Shown: positions 1 through 12,777, counted from the stretch's first letter. The stretch is 64,000 nt of DNA from Brachyhypopomus gauderio (GCF_052324685.1 NC_135223.1:18669822-18733821), one strand, 5' to 3'. Notes: generated by a model not told the origin, from the sequence alone. Translations and numbers: made by a program.

Positions 1-1087
1 GCCTGGCTCCAGAAGGCCATAACCAGAGAGGGTGAGTCAATGACACAACAGACCTTCAACCAGGATGAAGTACAAGCAGGCAGCAGTAGACTAATGATAG
101 CGCCACTCCTGGCAGACTCTTCATGTGGTATCTGCAAAAACCAGTAGCCCTTTCCTCTGCCAACTACGATGTTGACGACTTCGGTAATGATTGTTGATCT
201 TAAGGATTAAATAGTTTTTTTTTTTATGTGTACACTCAACACTGTACACATGCTTAGCATTATACAGATATTGCATTATAAAGTTATTTAAAAGCCTTTT
301 ATATATGATTTGATAGTTTGTCAAATGGTTCACTTACAATATAACATAAATTGCTGATGGCAGCCGACACGTGCAACATGTGAAATAAGGCGTATGGGGA
401 CGTGATCTGATTCGGGGCCTGTGTTCAGTGTTGAATAGACCACGGTTGGACCCCACCGAGAGGCAATTAAGACTGCTCGACTCCTTCCACTCTAGAGGTT
501 GCAGTGATTCACTGAACATTTGCCATGAGAAGCAAAGCTTTTAACTGAATATGGGGAATTAAATGTGACTGTGCTGTAATAAAATGTTTCCACAAGTGAA
601 TAAGTTGTAAATATCATGGAGAATGACACTGGGGAGGTTGGCGTAGCCTATGGCGTTAGAAGATACTCCAGCCATGTCCGTTTAAATCAGGATAGTTATG
701 ATGCTCACAAAGCAAAAACCTTTGTGTGATGGAACTTCGTAGCCGATGTCAGAACGTCGAACTTGTGCCTGACTCCATTAAAGTTCAAAGAAAGGGCAGC
801 GGGGGAATAACAGACTGCATTTGATCTTGGCCTCGTGTAGCTTAGCCTTCACTGGATTGAAAGCAGCTCGAATTTTCCAACTTCAGCAGGGAGATCTGTG
901 AAGATGGGAACAGAAAGTTTTAAGTGCCGCTTGGCTTTAATGTCGACATGTCACCCAGCTGACACCTGACTCCTATGATGGTGCTGTGATGTGGCACCTT
1001 TAAGGGATTTTAGTCAAGTTTCTTAGTTGGGTAGTTGGTTGGATTGTTTTTAGTTTCTAAATGCCCAGTCCTCCTCATCCTGCTCAG
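1..1087. other. Upstream intron of the topoisomerase gene, no exon recognised
   Basis: I could not find a coding exon here. The next upstream topoisomerase exon expected from the vertebrate family (around the GLFRGRGNHPKMG region) is not visible, so it should lie left of the window and this stretch should be intron. A GT donor-like site near position 31 follows a short open stretch, but its peptide does not match the family. Open frames of 60-70 codons at 121-519 (minus) have no recognisable content. Confidence 0.5.
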
Positions 1088-1919
1088 GGACGCAGTGGTC
1101 CCAGAGCCACCAAGAGGCCACCGGTGGAAGAGGGTTCAGCACGACAACACGGTCACCTGGCTGGTGTCCTGGGTGGAGAACATACACGGACACATCAAGT
1201 ACATCATGCTCAACCCCAGCTCCAAACTGAAGGTAAAGGCTCCTGTCCCTGCGCGGCAGTCTTCTGTGTTCAAGCATAATGTCAAGTGTTTTTGTAATTA
1301 ATGTGACAAACCAGCAATCGTTCCTCTTTCCAGAACTTTGCAATTCTGTTACGAGTACTTGCGTGCCCACTTTTAACAACATTAAAAATAAATCCTGGCA
1401 AAGCTTGTTTATTCACTGCAGTCGGCCAACACTTTTGCTTACATAAAACCTAGTGTGCTGGATTAAGCAATGTTTTTATAAATATTGTTGCGTAGTGCTG
1501 CAATAACATTTTCAGCTTATGTTTTTCTGGTTGGTGCTTTCATGAACAAAGAATAAACAAATAATTTGCCATCGCTGGTATTCAGTGTCCTGATGTGGGT
1601 CCTGTATTGCTTCCCCCTGGACCGTACAGGGTGAGAAGGACTGGCAGAAATACGAAACTGCTCGCAAGCTGAAGCTGAGGGTAGATGGTATCAGGAGGGA
1701 GTACCGAAAGGCCTGGAAGGCTCGAGAGATGAAACAGAGGCAGCGAGGAGTGGCCTTGTACTTTATTGACAAGGTACGTGATTAAGAACACTGCACCAAG
1801 TGATGTGATCTACGTGCAAAGGTCTTATAGCTGCCGTATCTCATTTAATCTTATAACTTGTTTATAAGAATTAATCTTAATATATAGCTACCCTTTTGTA
1901 AAACTGCCTATCCATGTTA

Positions 1920-1963
<44 letters not shown>

Positions 1964-4900
1964 CTGGCTCTGAGGGCTGGTAATGAGAAGGATGATGACA
2001 CTGCAGACACGGTGGGTTGCTGCTCTCTCCGGGTGGAGCACATCACCCTGCACAACCACTTGGACGGCCAGGACTACGTGGTGGAGTTTGATTTCCTGGG
2101 CAAAGACTCCATCCGCTACTGCAATAAAGTTTCTGTAGAGAAACAAGTGAGCACCATTTGAGCATGGATTCGTCTCCGCAATGTCCCAGTCCAAATGTGC
2201 AGTCATGCCATTGCGGCTCTAATTCCTGTGCTCTTATGGTGCTATGGCATGTTCATTCATTCTCACTTACAATGGATTGCATTTTTGCATTCAGGTTTAC
2301 AAAAACCTGAAGCATTTCATGGAATTCAAGGGACCAGAAGATGACCTATTCGACCGAATTTCTGTAAAACATGTTTCCTCTTATGCAGAATTGTTCATTT
2401 TATACACACACGTATTCTCTGAAATAACCATTGCCTTTTTTTTGTCTATGTACAGACAACCTACCTCAATAAAAAGCTCAACGAGGCCATGCCAGGATTG
2501 ACGGCCAAAGTGTTCCGAACCTTCAATGCTTCCACCACCCTGCAGGAGCAGCTGAACAAACTCACCATAGGTCAGTGGACATGGGCCATGTTGCCTGAAG
2601 GAAGCTCAATGTGGCAGTGCTGACCTGGAATCAGCTTCCTATCCTGCATCCCTGCTTGTGGACTAAGGGAGCTGATTCAAGAGGACTTTAACTCACTTTT
2701 TCACTCTGGCATTTACCAAGGGCTGCTCCCAGGTCTGGAGGCTCAGAGACCAGCTTAGTTTGTGATTTTTTTTGCTCAGTGATGTCTGCTAGACCTGATA
2801 ACTAACTGATGAGTTGAATCTGCAGTGTTTGGTCCTGAAGTGCCAAAATTCGGCACAATCTACCAATTTCCCCAGAGTTGGGCACACCTGATATTGTCTT
2901 TATATCAGTGTTGAAATACAAGTCCATGTCTGTTAGTCAAATCATTCGTCCAAGTTCAACTGTGGTGCTCTCAGTGAGAGCCACACCTCTATACGCATGA
3001 ACAGCTTTGACACCTCATTCAGTTTATCAGCTTGTTGCCAAAATTGTTTGTTTGCAGCATCAGAGCTGAAAGGGTGATGTAGACAAAAATCTGTGCTTTT
3101 GTATTCCAAGTAGTCTCTGTTTAGGAGTTCTAATGAGGGAGAGTTCTGAATTTTTACTTAAAGATGCTATATGAAACCTGGCCAACACCCTGAACTGGCA
3201 TTCTCTTTGTACCTTTTAATCATTTATTAGAAGTCACAATTACAGATTGTCTTGTATGATGCACTGCAACATTGACCTTTATTTTCTACATTATGCACCT
3301 GATGTTGGTGTTAATCTTTTTGTGGGTAAATGTCAGATGATATGACCGTGGAAGAGAAGATCCTGGCTTACAATCGTGCAAACCGAGCTGTGGCTATACT
3401 CTGCAACCACCAGAGGGCAGCACCCAAAACATTTGAGAAATCCATGCAGGCTCTACAGGAGAAGGTAAGATCTGATTTGAGAATGAAACCTTCCAGCCAC
3501 TTTGGAGGGGAAGTTCATGTAGCTGTGGTGAATAGATATGAGAGTTGTCATAATTGTTTTTCAAATGTATACATCTCTGCCTCTATACTAAAAGCCTGTA
3601 TTACTGTACTGTAGACCAAAGCCGCACTGTGGCTGCATTGTAAATTCTCCGCTGTAATTTCTCCATTTGAAATGGCTACTGGAGAAGTGAGAGTGAGGGG
3701 GCCGGCCCACATCTGTCGATCAGGAGCTCTTCAACTGGTGGAGCTCCATCCACGTCCTCACACGGACGCTGAGTCTCTGATCAGCACTTGTCTTGCGTAG
3801 CTTCAGCTATAGCAGTTATTTGGATTGGCAGGTGCTGATCCCTAAACACGGCCCCTAAGTTCTCCCTGCTTTTAAGTGGTTGCCTTTGACTGGTAGCAGA
3901 GGCTGGGACTGACATCCCTTGCGGGGTTATCAGTGTTGATGGCAGTAGCTATATGAATCAAGTGTTAGTCCTGGCATGCTTTTGGATGTTTGGCTAAAGC
4001 ATAATAAACTACTGGCAGAAATATTAGCATCTAATATGCAGTCACTGTATGGTACCCCTCATTAAATTAGCTTGAAGTGTCATTTATTTTATCTTTATAA
4101 TACCATAACCACTTTAGTAAACTTGTTTTGCCGTATACGTTTGTAATTATAGTGTAACACGGACTAGTATAGTATGGTGCTATAATTGCTGTCATGGCGG
4201 TGTAATAGCCTTCAGGTTTTACTTGTTTTGTTTGCTGGGTTTATTTTTTATTTAGTACATAATCTCTTCCATCAGCACTAGTTGAAGAGCCTAGTGAGCC
4301 ATGTTTTTCTTTTTGGGTAAATGTCCAGAGGTGTCGATTCCAGGTTCAGAAAGTAAAAGTCCTCATCAGGATTTTGCTCAAGCCTGCTAGATTTTCTTAT
4401 TAGTGCAATCCAGGTAAAATTAGTGGAATCAACACAATCCAAGAAGCCTGAGCAAAAAACTGGTGAGGACTTTTACTTTCTGAACTGGGAATTGACACCT
4501 CTGCAAATGTCTAATTATTTTGCATGTCTGTTTACGTTGTAATTGCAGATCAGGAAGAAACAGGAGGAGCTGGAGAATGCCCAAAAGGAGCTGAAACGAG
4601 CAAAGAAGGAGCACAAGGAGCGCCCGTCCGAGAAGACCAGGAAGTATGAAATCATCATCAAAATCATTGTGTACCCTGCTGCTGTGTTTGGATCAGATGT
4701 GAGGTTGGTCTGCTTTCTCCGAGCTAGCCAGAGCCTGTGGACATGTTTTTGGTTTAAAAAATAAAGTAAATATTAAAACTTGTAAGAGGCTGGTCAACAA
4801 AGAAGAGCAATAACCACCTTCAGAATTATTCAGAGAAAAACATGCTTTCAAATTATTTTGTTTTGGAGTACTGTTTATCATCTCTATTTGCAAGATGAAA

Positions 4901-5074
4901 TCCTTTCAAAAGAAAGCATGTAGATACTTTATTGCGCATATAAATGCTTGGAGTACAAACATCTTGTACAAAGGTCTTGCATCTGCATGTCCGTGCATGG
5001 GGGGGAAATGGTTTTACTCAACCCAAATAAATAAATACCTCCAGCATAAGTCACACACGTATACATATCTATAT

Positions 5075-5157
<83 letters not shown>

Positions 5158-5211
5158 CTCAGTGGTTGCTCATCTGCATATTGCTCTCTCCTCCAGTTTT
5201 CTAGTCTATCT

Positions 5212-5301
<90 letters not shown>

Positions 5302-6640
5302 GCTTGTGGAGAAGAAGGAGAAAGCTGTGATCAGGCTGGCGGAGCAGCTGAAGAAGCTCCAGCTACAGGAGACAGATCGTGAGGAGAACAAGGTCATCGC
5401 TCTGGGCACTTCCAAGCTGAACTACCTCGACCCCCGCATCACTGTGGCCTGGTACGCATGGTACAAATACACGCTCACACTACACACTTCCAGTGCACTG
5501 CCTGGGGTTTACTGATTAAACCAGGGAAAATATATATACTCACCTACCAGTTTGTTATATAAGCATTTGTAAGGATTTTTTTGTATGTGTGGAGTTGGGG
5601 ACTGTGATAAACCATTACTTGCTGGCCACAATTTGTTGATCCTGCCATGTCTGTGTCACTGTTGTATTTGGGGAATATTTGGGTCCACAATCCCAATAAT
5701 ATCTAGTGAGCAGTGTTTCAAATCGGTAACTGATAAAGTATTGATTGGGACAGCTGACAGTCTTGTGAAATAAACTGACTGTTACCTGTAATTGTGCACC
5801 TATAAAATACAGTGCCGGGTAAGTATAGTCATCAGTAAGTCTAGGTGCAAGGTGTTTCATCTTCAAGGTGAGGAATGTATAACTGTATTATTGCTGTGCT
5901 TGTAGGTGTAAAATGTGCTGTGGTGATCAGAAGTGAAGGTTCATCCAGTTCATGTGTCTGGCCATGTGATCAGAATCAAGCCAGTAATGTGGAAAGGGGA
6001 AAAACGAATGTTAAAACAAAAAAAAATCAAGTATGGTTTCTAGTTTTTTGTCCAGTGTTCTGGAAGTGGGTTTTGGGCTCAATAACGGGGCCCTTTGATT
6101 TTCAAACAGTGCAGTGGTGATCATGCCACATCTGCTACAAATCAGACGCGGATAGAGATGGGCTGTCCTGTTCAGCTTTAGAGAGTCTGGGACTAAGAGT
6201 CACTGAAACGTTTCACTTGCTTTGTTTACACGCGTTGTCTGTAATGGCTATTTTGAAGAAGTAGGCAGTTTTGAACAATGAAGGCACAATGCTCTGATTC
6301 AGCAGGGCCAGTGTTACTCTCACCTTACGCTTGTTTGCAAGTGTAATTTATGAAAATTGTGTAAGAAACATGCAAGTCAGAACAATGGGGTCCAGACCTC
6401 ATTTTTCTCGGTATATTTAAGGTGATGATCGCAGTAGAATCTGCTGTCGGCACTGAGGTTTGCCCAGTCTCTCAGAGGAGCTGACTGTGAGATCTGGGTT
6501 TTCAGTTGTTCTTATCAGAGCACTGTTTCACTGGCAGGTGCAAGAAACACAATGTTCCAGTGGAGAAGATCTACAACAAGACTCAGAGGGATAAGTTTGC
6601 CTGGGCCATCGACATGACTGACGAAAATTTCCTGTTCTGA
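1088..6640 (+). CDS. top1mt: DNA topoisomerase I (type IB), 3' part, 9 coding exons; mitochondrial-type paralogue favoured
   Basis: Nicks and rejoins one DNA strand to relax supercoils. Coding exons: 1088-1232, 1630-1773, 1964-2146, 2295-2363, 2456-2570, 3337-3464, 4549-4643, 5302-5451, 6538-6640 (TGA). Phases join without a break to give 376 residues of core, linker and C-terminal domain; the N-terminus lies left of the window. The whole catalytic set is visible: Arg in LALRAGNEK, Lys in FLGKDSIR, Arg in VFRTFNAS, His in CNHQRAA and the nucleophilic Tyr in [10 protein letters not shown]. The linker is a charged coiled coil (exons at 4549 and 5302). Top1 versus top1mt is not certain: linker wording ([14 protein letters not shown]) and VPVEKIY look closer to what I remember of TOP1MT, while the last residues [11 protein letters not shown] look like nuclear TOP1. 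Three splice acceptors sit against microsatellites or a foldback repeat, see findings. Confidence 0.93.
1921..1960 (+). repeat. (TG)20 microsatellite abutting a splice acceptor
   Basis: Twenty uninterrupted TG units are followed directly by TAG and then the topoisomerase exon that starts at 1964 (LALRAGNEK). The repeat therefore replaces the usual pyrimidine tract. Confidence 0.97.
4318..4512. repeat. Foldback (MITE-like) inverted repeat in a topoisomerase intron
   Basis: The left arm (about 4318-4390) and the right arm (about 4441-4512) are near-perfect reverse complements. Both contain TTCAGAAAGTAAAAGTCCTC in opposite orientation, with about 50 nt between them. Extra matched stretches include AGAGGTGTC and TTTTGCTCA. 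Such a long hairpin with a short loop is typical of a non-autonomous foldback DNA element. The right arm ends about 36 nt before the exon starting at 4549. No transposase is present and I did not identify the family. Confidence 0.85.
5074..5157 (+). repeat. (TA)n followed by (GT)n microsatellite
   Basis: An AT dinucleotide run with one interruption (TATGTATA) passes into a short GT run. It lies in the topoisomerase intron some 150 nt before the exon at 5302. A 206-codon open frame running through it is a repeat artefact. Confidence 0.95.
5217..5299 (+). repeat. (CT)n microsatellite forming a polypyrimidine tract
   Basis: About 41 CT units run without interruption into CAG at 5299-5301, the acceptor of the topoisomerase exon at 5302. 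The repeat is on the transcribed strand in CU orientation. Confidence 0.97.
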
Positions 6641-9600
6641 CACTCAGAAGAAGATTTCTTTCTTTCCTTCTAGTTTTTTTCTTTCTTCCTTATACATTGT
6701 TGGTCATTTAAACCCCTACTACTTAGTGTGATGTCTCAGTTAAAAATAAGACTGTGATGTGTCTTTGTGTTGAATTTATTTGTGTAGTAAAATGTGAATA
6801 CAAAACTGAAGGTCACACTTTGAATTTCGTGTTTTATTCCCCCTGAAATGATGTATTGTAAGCATCAAAGACAGTTTAAATTGTCTTTTGGTGGGTGTAA
6901 ATTCGCTGCAGGTTTTTGATATTGCAAATAGGTAATGATGTTGCAAAGATGATGCTACTGAATAATACATATGTATGGCTAATGCAGTGAAAATATACAC
7001 AGTTGCATGATGGGAAGTAGTATTAGCACAAGTAGAGTTAACAATGGAAATATAGTAGGCTAGTGTGAAAAAAAATAAGGTGAAATTTGGGATTATTTGA
7101 CTCTTTAAGGCTAACGGGGGCTTGGGTAAAGCTGTAGTGATGTCTTGGGTAAAGGGTTTGGAACATTTGTGCATGATGGTAGCTTCAGAAAGGGATGTTT
7201 AAGTATAGGTGTGGTCACTTGTGATTTTCTGAGCATGAGTCCTTGCTCTGGTGGTGAACTATTCATTGATGAAGCACCACTCATTCTGCAGCACAGAAGG
7301 AAGAAAGAAGAGAAAACCTATTTTATTGGATTGTGAAGCAGTTTTTTTTTTTTTGAAGAAAGACAGGATCGGACTAATGGAAAATGAGGAAAAACCTTTC
7401 AATTCTGACTATACAGAACTGCAACGGGTTCAGTTGAGAAACCTTGAGTTTTCTCAAATGCCACAGAAAGAATGTGCTCTGTTGAGCTTTCTTAACATGG
7501 CATGAGATATCCCTCTCCTATCTGAGGGTACTGGTAGAGATGCACATTAGGAATTAGAATGACAAAACAATCCTCATGATGGTACTATTAATTTCCAAGA
7601 CTAGGTTGGATCGGTGGCCACTGTAAACATTAATGCACATGTGAACCTTGAGCTGAACCTCAAAACATAACACCCATGCTGCAAGCGATCATCTCCGAGA
7701 CCCTCTACAGTGCTGTCTTCTGCAAACATGATGAGTTTAATCAAGGGATAGTCAGAGGTGCAGTTAGATTTAATAGTTGATGAGTAAGGTGTGGAAGAGT
7801 GTATTCACCCCTGTGGTGTGCACAAGTGAACTGAGCATGCTTCTTGCACGAGCAGTCTGATGCATATATTGTCTCCTGTATGACAGGAGGTTGGTAACCC
7901 AGTGACTGTTTGCAGGATGCAGGTCATGACGGAGGATCATGACTTTGGCTGACTGAAGGTGCAGCCAAAATCAACAAAAATATGGATATAAACACAGAAT
8001 TGTACAGGTAGTCGAAGATAGAGTGAAGACCCATGTTAACTGCATACTGTGGCTCTGTGTTGTCGTTCCAAAATTGCATTAGGCTTTCAAATAGCTTGAT
8101 CACTGATCTCATAGCCACTGGTAGTCATTTAAGAACGGCAGTTTTCTTTCTGGAGATCCATAATGGGCTCTGTAGAAATGTTGAGTGCTATGCATCTAGG
8201 GAATTGGGGAATCTTGCTAGTCAACAAAATGGGCTTATTGCGCAGTTTTAAAGTGTAAAATCCTGTCTGGTCCTGCAGTTTCACGACCCTTTGCTTTTTG
8301 ATGATTGCATAAACCTGCCCTTCAGTGAAGAGTGGTCTTCAGTCTGTAAGGTTAATGCAGTGCCAGGAGAAAGGTGAGTCATGTGGTGTAACCATAGGCA
8401 ATGGGAAATGTAAAGGGGGGGGGGGGGCGGTCAGGTGGTTAGTAGATGTGCAGGTGGGGGGGTGGGCCTTCACCGTGGCAGTAGAATTTGTTCAGTTTAG
8501 TAGCGAGACTGGGGGAGGGCCGGACCTGGCTGCGTCTCCTTTTGTAATTGGTGAGGGTGTGCAGTGAGAGCCAGAAAGTAAATTCCCACTCCAATTTGCA
8601 CTTTTGTGCTCCAGTTTTGCACTTCTGCCTTTTGCTGCCTTGATGGGCTTTTCTAGCTTATTCTTGGCCCAGTAATAATATACTGTCTGTTTTCCTGCTT
8701 TTTGCACTTCCCAGTCTCCTTACAGAAACAGACTGAGCTCCATACCTCACAGATGTCTACTGACTGTGTTGGTGTATGTGTTGAGTCTTCAATGTTGAAG
8801 GAAAGCCATTCTAATGGACGCATCCCAGTGGGCTTTGTTGAAATGTGGGTTATTTATAGAGTCGATGCAGCTACATATTTTTTTTTATCTGTGTATCTAC
8901 AATGTCTCTGGTGAATCAATCATATCTAGCCACATATTTTGACTTGTGTTTTGAATTTCATGTTTTCTTCAGCTGGCATTTTAACAAATTATCACAGGTT
9001 AAAAGTATACAGATCAAACCATGTTGGAAAGAGAAGTAAGTTTTCATACAGTGACTAACCTCTCTGGTTCAAGGATAACAATCTTATACCTGCCCTGTTC
9101 ACCATTATGTTAATCAGTGGTTCGTTTTTGACCATTGGACAATTTGGCACCAAATCACAGGTCATTGTCAGCAGTGACATGGTAGTGCCATGTAGGTGTC
9201 AATCTGGTACAAGTGTGGCAGTGTTACTGTTTGGTTCAAAGTGGTCTGCTATGCAAAGAAATCAAGCAGACATTGTTTCCATGGTCAGGGACTTGACATT
9301 GAAAAGAGACTACAGGAATATTAATACAAATTGTCATTGGCAACACATGGTCTGTCCACTCAGAATGTAATAAAGTGGTCCTTCTGTAATGTGACCAGGG
9401 TCTGTACCTAGAATTTTATGCAGCATGACTAAGTATACTTCATATGTAATTAAGTCTGTATAACACTGGTTTAATATTTTAACAGATTTTTCAAAAGTAC
9501 CAGTGTAAGGATATAGTTGAGGGAAATATATATCGGTTGAGAAGGATACATTTTTTTTTTATACTTTGAAGTGTAGAGAGTGACTGAGCTGTCAGGGCCA

Positions 9601-9912
9601 ATGTTTGAAGCTTGTTTCATCATGGAAGTGCCAGAATGTCCAAACAAGGTGGATCTTGCTTTATGCTTGATTAACATGGAAAGTACTGCCAAGCATCATG
9701 TGAGGTTGAAATTGAAGCTTAGGATTTACTTTAGAAACCAAAGAGGTACTGCTCTAATAATTGAATTTGCAGAGAGGTATGTGTGAACCCATCTCAAAAG
9801 TCAAAGGAAAGTCGGCACCTTTCATAAAGTCAGAATGAATGTAACCAACACTTAAGAATTCCTCATTTTGAGTGGCATTTGTAAATGAAATTGCTCATAG
9901 CAGAAACGGCTT

Positions 9913-9914
<2 letters not shown>
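6641..9914. other. Topoisomerase 3' UTR and gene-poor spacer
   Basis: The 3' UTR of the topoisomerase gene begins at 6641; I did not see a canonical AATAAA in the first few hundred bases, so its end is not placed. The rest has many stop codons in all frames. A G-run lies at about 8416-8427. Open frames of 60-90 codons (for example 9107-9370 and 9580-9786) show no recognisable domain and no splice context. Confidence 0.6.

Positions 9915-9945
<31 letters not shown>
9915..9945 (+). repeat. (CA)n microsatellite
   Basis: A short CA run borders the left end of the Tc1-like relic that follows. Confidence 0.9.
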
Positions 9946-9946
<1 letters not shown>

Positions 9947-9947
<1 letters not shown>

Positions 9948-11090
9948 CAGCCACTTTATTAGGTACACCTTGCTATTACCGGGGTAGACCCACTTTTGCC
10001 TTCAGAACTGCCTTAATCCTTCGTGGCATAGATTTAACAAGGTACTGGAAACATTCATCAGAGTCTGGTCCATATTGACGTGATGGCATCACACAGTTGC
10101 TGTAGATTGGCCGGCTGAACATCCATGATGCAAACCTACCATTCCACCACATCCCAAAGGTGCTCTATTGGATTGAGATCTGGTCACTGTGGAGGCCATT
10201 TGAATACAGTCAACTCATTGTCGTGTTCAAGAAACCAGTCTGAGATGATTTGCGCTTTATGACATGGCGCGTTATCCTGCTGGAAGTAGCCATCAGAAGT
10301 TGGATACACTGGTCATAAAGGGATGGACATGGTCAGCAACAATACTCAGGTAGGCTGTGGTATTGACACAATGCTCAATTGGTACTTATGGGTCCAAAGT
10401 GTGCCAAGAAAATATCCCCTACCCCATTGCACCACCACCACCAGCAGCCTGAACCATTGATTCAAGGCACGATGGATCCATGCTTTCATGATGTTCACGC
10501 CAAATTCTGACCCCACCATCTGAATGTTGCAGCAATCAAGACTCAGACCAGGCAAAGTTTTTCCAGTCTCCTGTTATCCATTTTGCTGAGCTTGTGTGAA
10601 TTGTGGCCTCAGTTTCCTCTTCTAAGCTGACAGGAGTGGCACCCAGTGTGGTCTTCTTCTGTGGCCCATCCACCTCAAGAGATGTTCTTCTGCATCCCTC
10701 AGTAGTAAGAGCCGTTCTATCAGCTCAAACCAGTCTGGCCATTCTCCTCTGACCTGTGGCATCAACAAGGCATTTGCACCCACAGAACTGCCGCTCACTG
10801 GATATTTTCTATTTTTTGGACAATTTTCTGTAAACCCTAGAGATGGTTGTGTGTGAAAATCTCAGTAGATCAGCAGTTTCTGAAATACTCGGACCAGCCC
10901 GTCTGGCAAAAACAACCATGCCACGTTCAAAGTCACTTAAATTGCCTTTCTTCCCCTTCCTCACCATTCTGATGCTTAGTTTGAACTACAGCAGATTGTC
11001 TTGGCCATGTCTACATGCCAAAATGCATTGAGTTGCTGCCATGTGTTTGGCTGATTCAACATTTGCATTACTGAGCAGTTGGACATGTGG
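9947..11090 (-). mobile_element. Decayed Tc1/mariner-type transposon
   Basis: The left end reads as the common fish element terminus TTTATTAGGTACACCTTG. Read on the minus strand, broken transposase pieces appear in the right order: an N-terminal helix-turn-helix region (SDFERGMVV, SISETADLL), a middle region (PLLSA, ACTGGAAAAAC), the catalytic area (GYFQQDNAPCHKAQIIS) and the C-terminal part near 10010-10150 (LNPIEHLWDVVEW, PRRIKAVLKAK). Stops and frameshifts interrupt it, so it is a pseudogene. Microsatellites flank both ends: (CA)n on the left and (ATGT)n plus (AT)n on the right. Confidence 0.85.
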
Positions 11091-11096
11091 CCTAAT

Positions 11097-11111
11097 ATGT
11101 ATGTATGTATG

Positions 11112-11192
<81 letters not shown>
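11097..11192 (+). repeat. (ATGT)n and (AT)n microsatellite
   Basis: About five TATG units lead into an AT run of roughly 75 nt. It adjoins the right end of the Tc1-like relic. Confidence 0.95.
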
Positions 11193-11194
<2 letters not shown>

Positions 11195-11215
11195 TGAGGT
11201 GGCCATGAAAAGGTA

Positions 11216-12660
11216 CACTGGACTATGTTTACTTTGAATTACCTATGGTCATTGTGACTAATTTATGATCTGGTTGAGATTTCTGGTGTTCCTGTTAATG
11301 GCACTCAAGACATTTTTATTCTTAGTATGTTGCTGATTTTAATGGCTGAAATGGTTGGGAAATTATTTGAGCTGACTGAGCATAACATGCCACTTTTTTA
11401 AGTTCAGACCAGATCTAAAGCAAAATGTTAGACCAGTTTTGAAGACATGCAGAACCCACAAGTGACTGGTGAGTCTGCCTGAAAACATGTGAAATGTTCA
11501 GTCTTGGATCTAATACAGAAGTAGCTTCTTAACTGGCATTTGTCTTAGCAGCAAATCATGTTCTTGTTCTTTATTGTTATTTATTTTGTTTGTTGTTTTG
11601 TTCTTAAACATCTTATAGTATTGGAGGTCACTGCCCTTCAGTGTTTTGAAATCTAAGTTCATTTGCCATTGTTATACTCAAGAGCTGTACCGGCCGTGGC
11701 CCCTCTGATGGCTCTGTGAGGATGAGGTCAACAGTTGCAGCCACTATACAGCTAAAACACTAAGCCGTGTGTGAGTTTAGTTCGGTCTGAATTCCTTCAT
11801 CGTGAAAGAAGGGAGCCGGTTTCAGGTCTGTGACATCATGCTGGATTGAAGCTGAGTGAAATATTTGCCTCTGTTCCTCCATGTCCCAGTAGAGGCAGCA
11901 GGAATGCGCTAGGATTAGCGCCATGCTGTGACGATGGAGGCTGTGGACGCTCATCTGCCACTGGAAATAACATCTGGAAGTGATAATGATGTTTTGCATA
12001 CGCGCTTGATAAATCCACCAACATATTGTTTCTAACTTGGGTCTTGACAGGCTTTCGCTGTCACATGTGCCATCTTCTGATTGCACTGTATTCTGAACAG
12101 TGCATATTATGCATGGAGAACATTTCACTTTATGCATAAACAATACAGTTTTCTTCCAAGAATGTAAAAATGTTCAATGGGATTGTAATATCTTGTAACT
12201 TTGGTAGAAAGTTGTAAGGTCTTTTAGTTATAAGTTCACCAGAATTGGTTTCAGAGATATCCACAACACATTTTACAGCATCTGAATAGGCAGCCATGTC
12301 TTGCAGCATGATTTCCCTGCCTCTTCTTTCATGACTACTGAGGGACTGAATTAATAACAGCAGTACGGAGAAGGCTGCACATAGATTTGCTCCAGCATCT
12401 GCAGCTGTGGACATAACAAAAGCACAACAAAGAGTCTCAGTAGGAGGTTAAGTCAGTCATAACATGTGCTTTGTATCTGTTCTAGGGTAGCACAAATGTC
12501 CCTGAAATTCCCAATGTCGTTATAGCTAACCAATATAACTCCTTTCATCATTTTAGAACAATTTTAGAGTAAAGTGTTTGTCCTACATTTGTGTCTCTTT
12601 TTGTGTGAGTGTGTGTTTCTTAGGAGCATTGCCTTTGTTGGTAAACTGCTGAATTGTACA
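11216..12660. other. Spacer, nothing recognised
   Basis: No exon with family similarity was found. Minus-strand open frames at 11760-12143 (127 codons) and 12130-12414 (94 codons) resemble no family I know and have no start or splice context that would favour them. Confidence 0.5.
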
Positions 12661-12665
12661 GCAAT

Positions 12666-12777
<112 letters not shown>

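Noticed and set aside
1-31. Possible exon end at the left edge (AWLQKAITRE before a GTGAGT)
   Set aside because: The peptide does not match the topoisomerase exon expected upstream and there is too little sequence to judge.
4895-5515. A 206-codon plus-strand open frame
   Set aside because: It is made by (TA)n and (CT)n repeats read through into the real topoisomerase exon at 5302; the true acceptor is at 5301.
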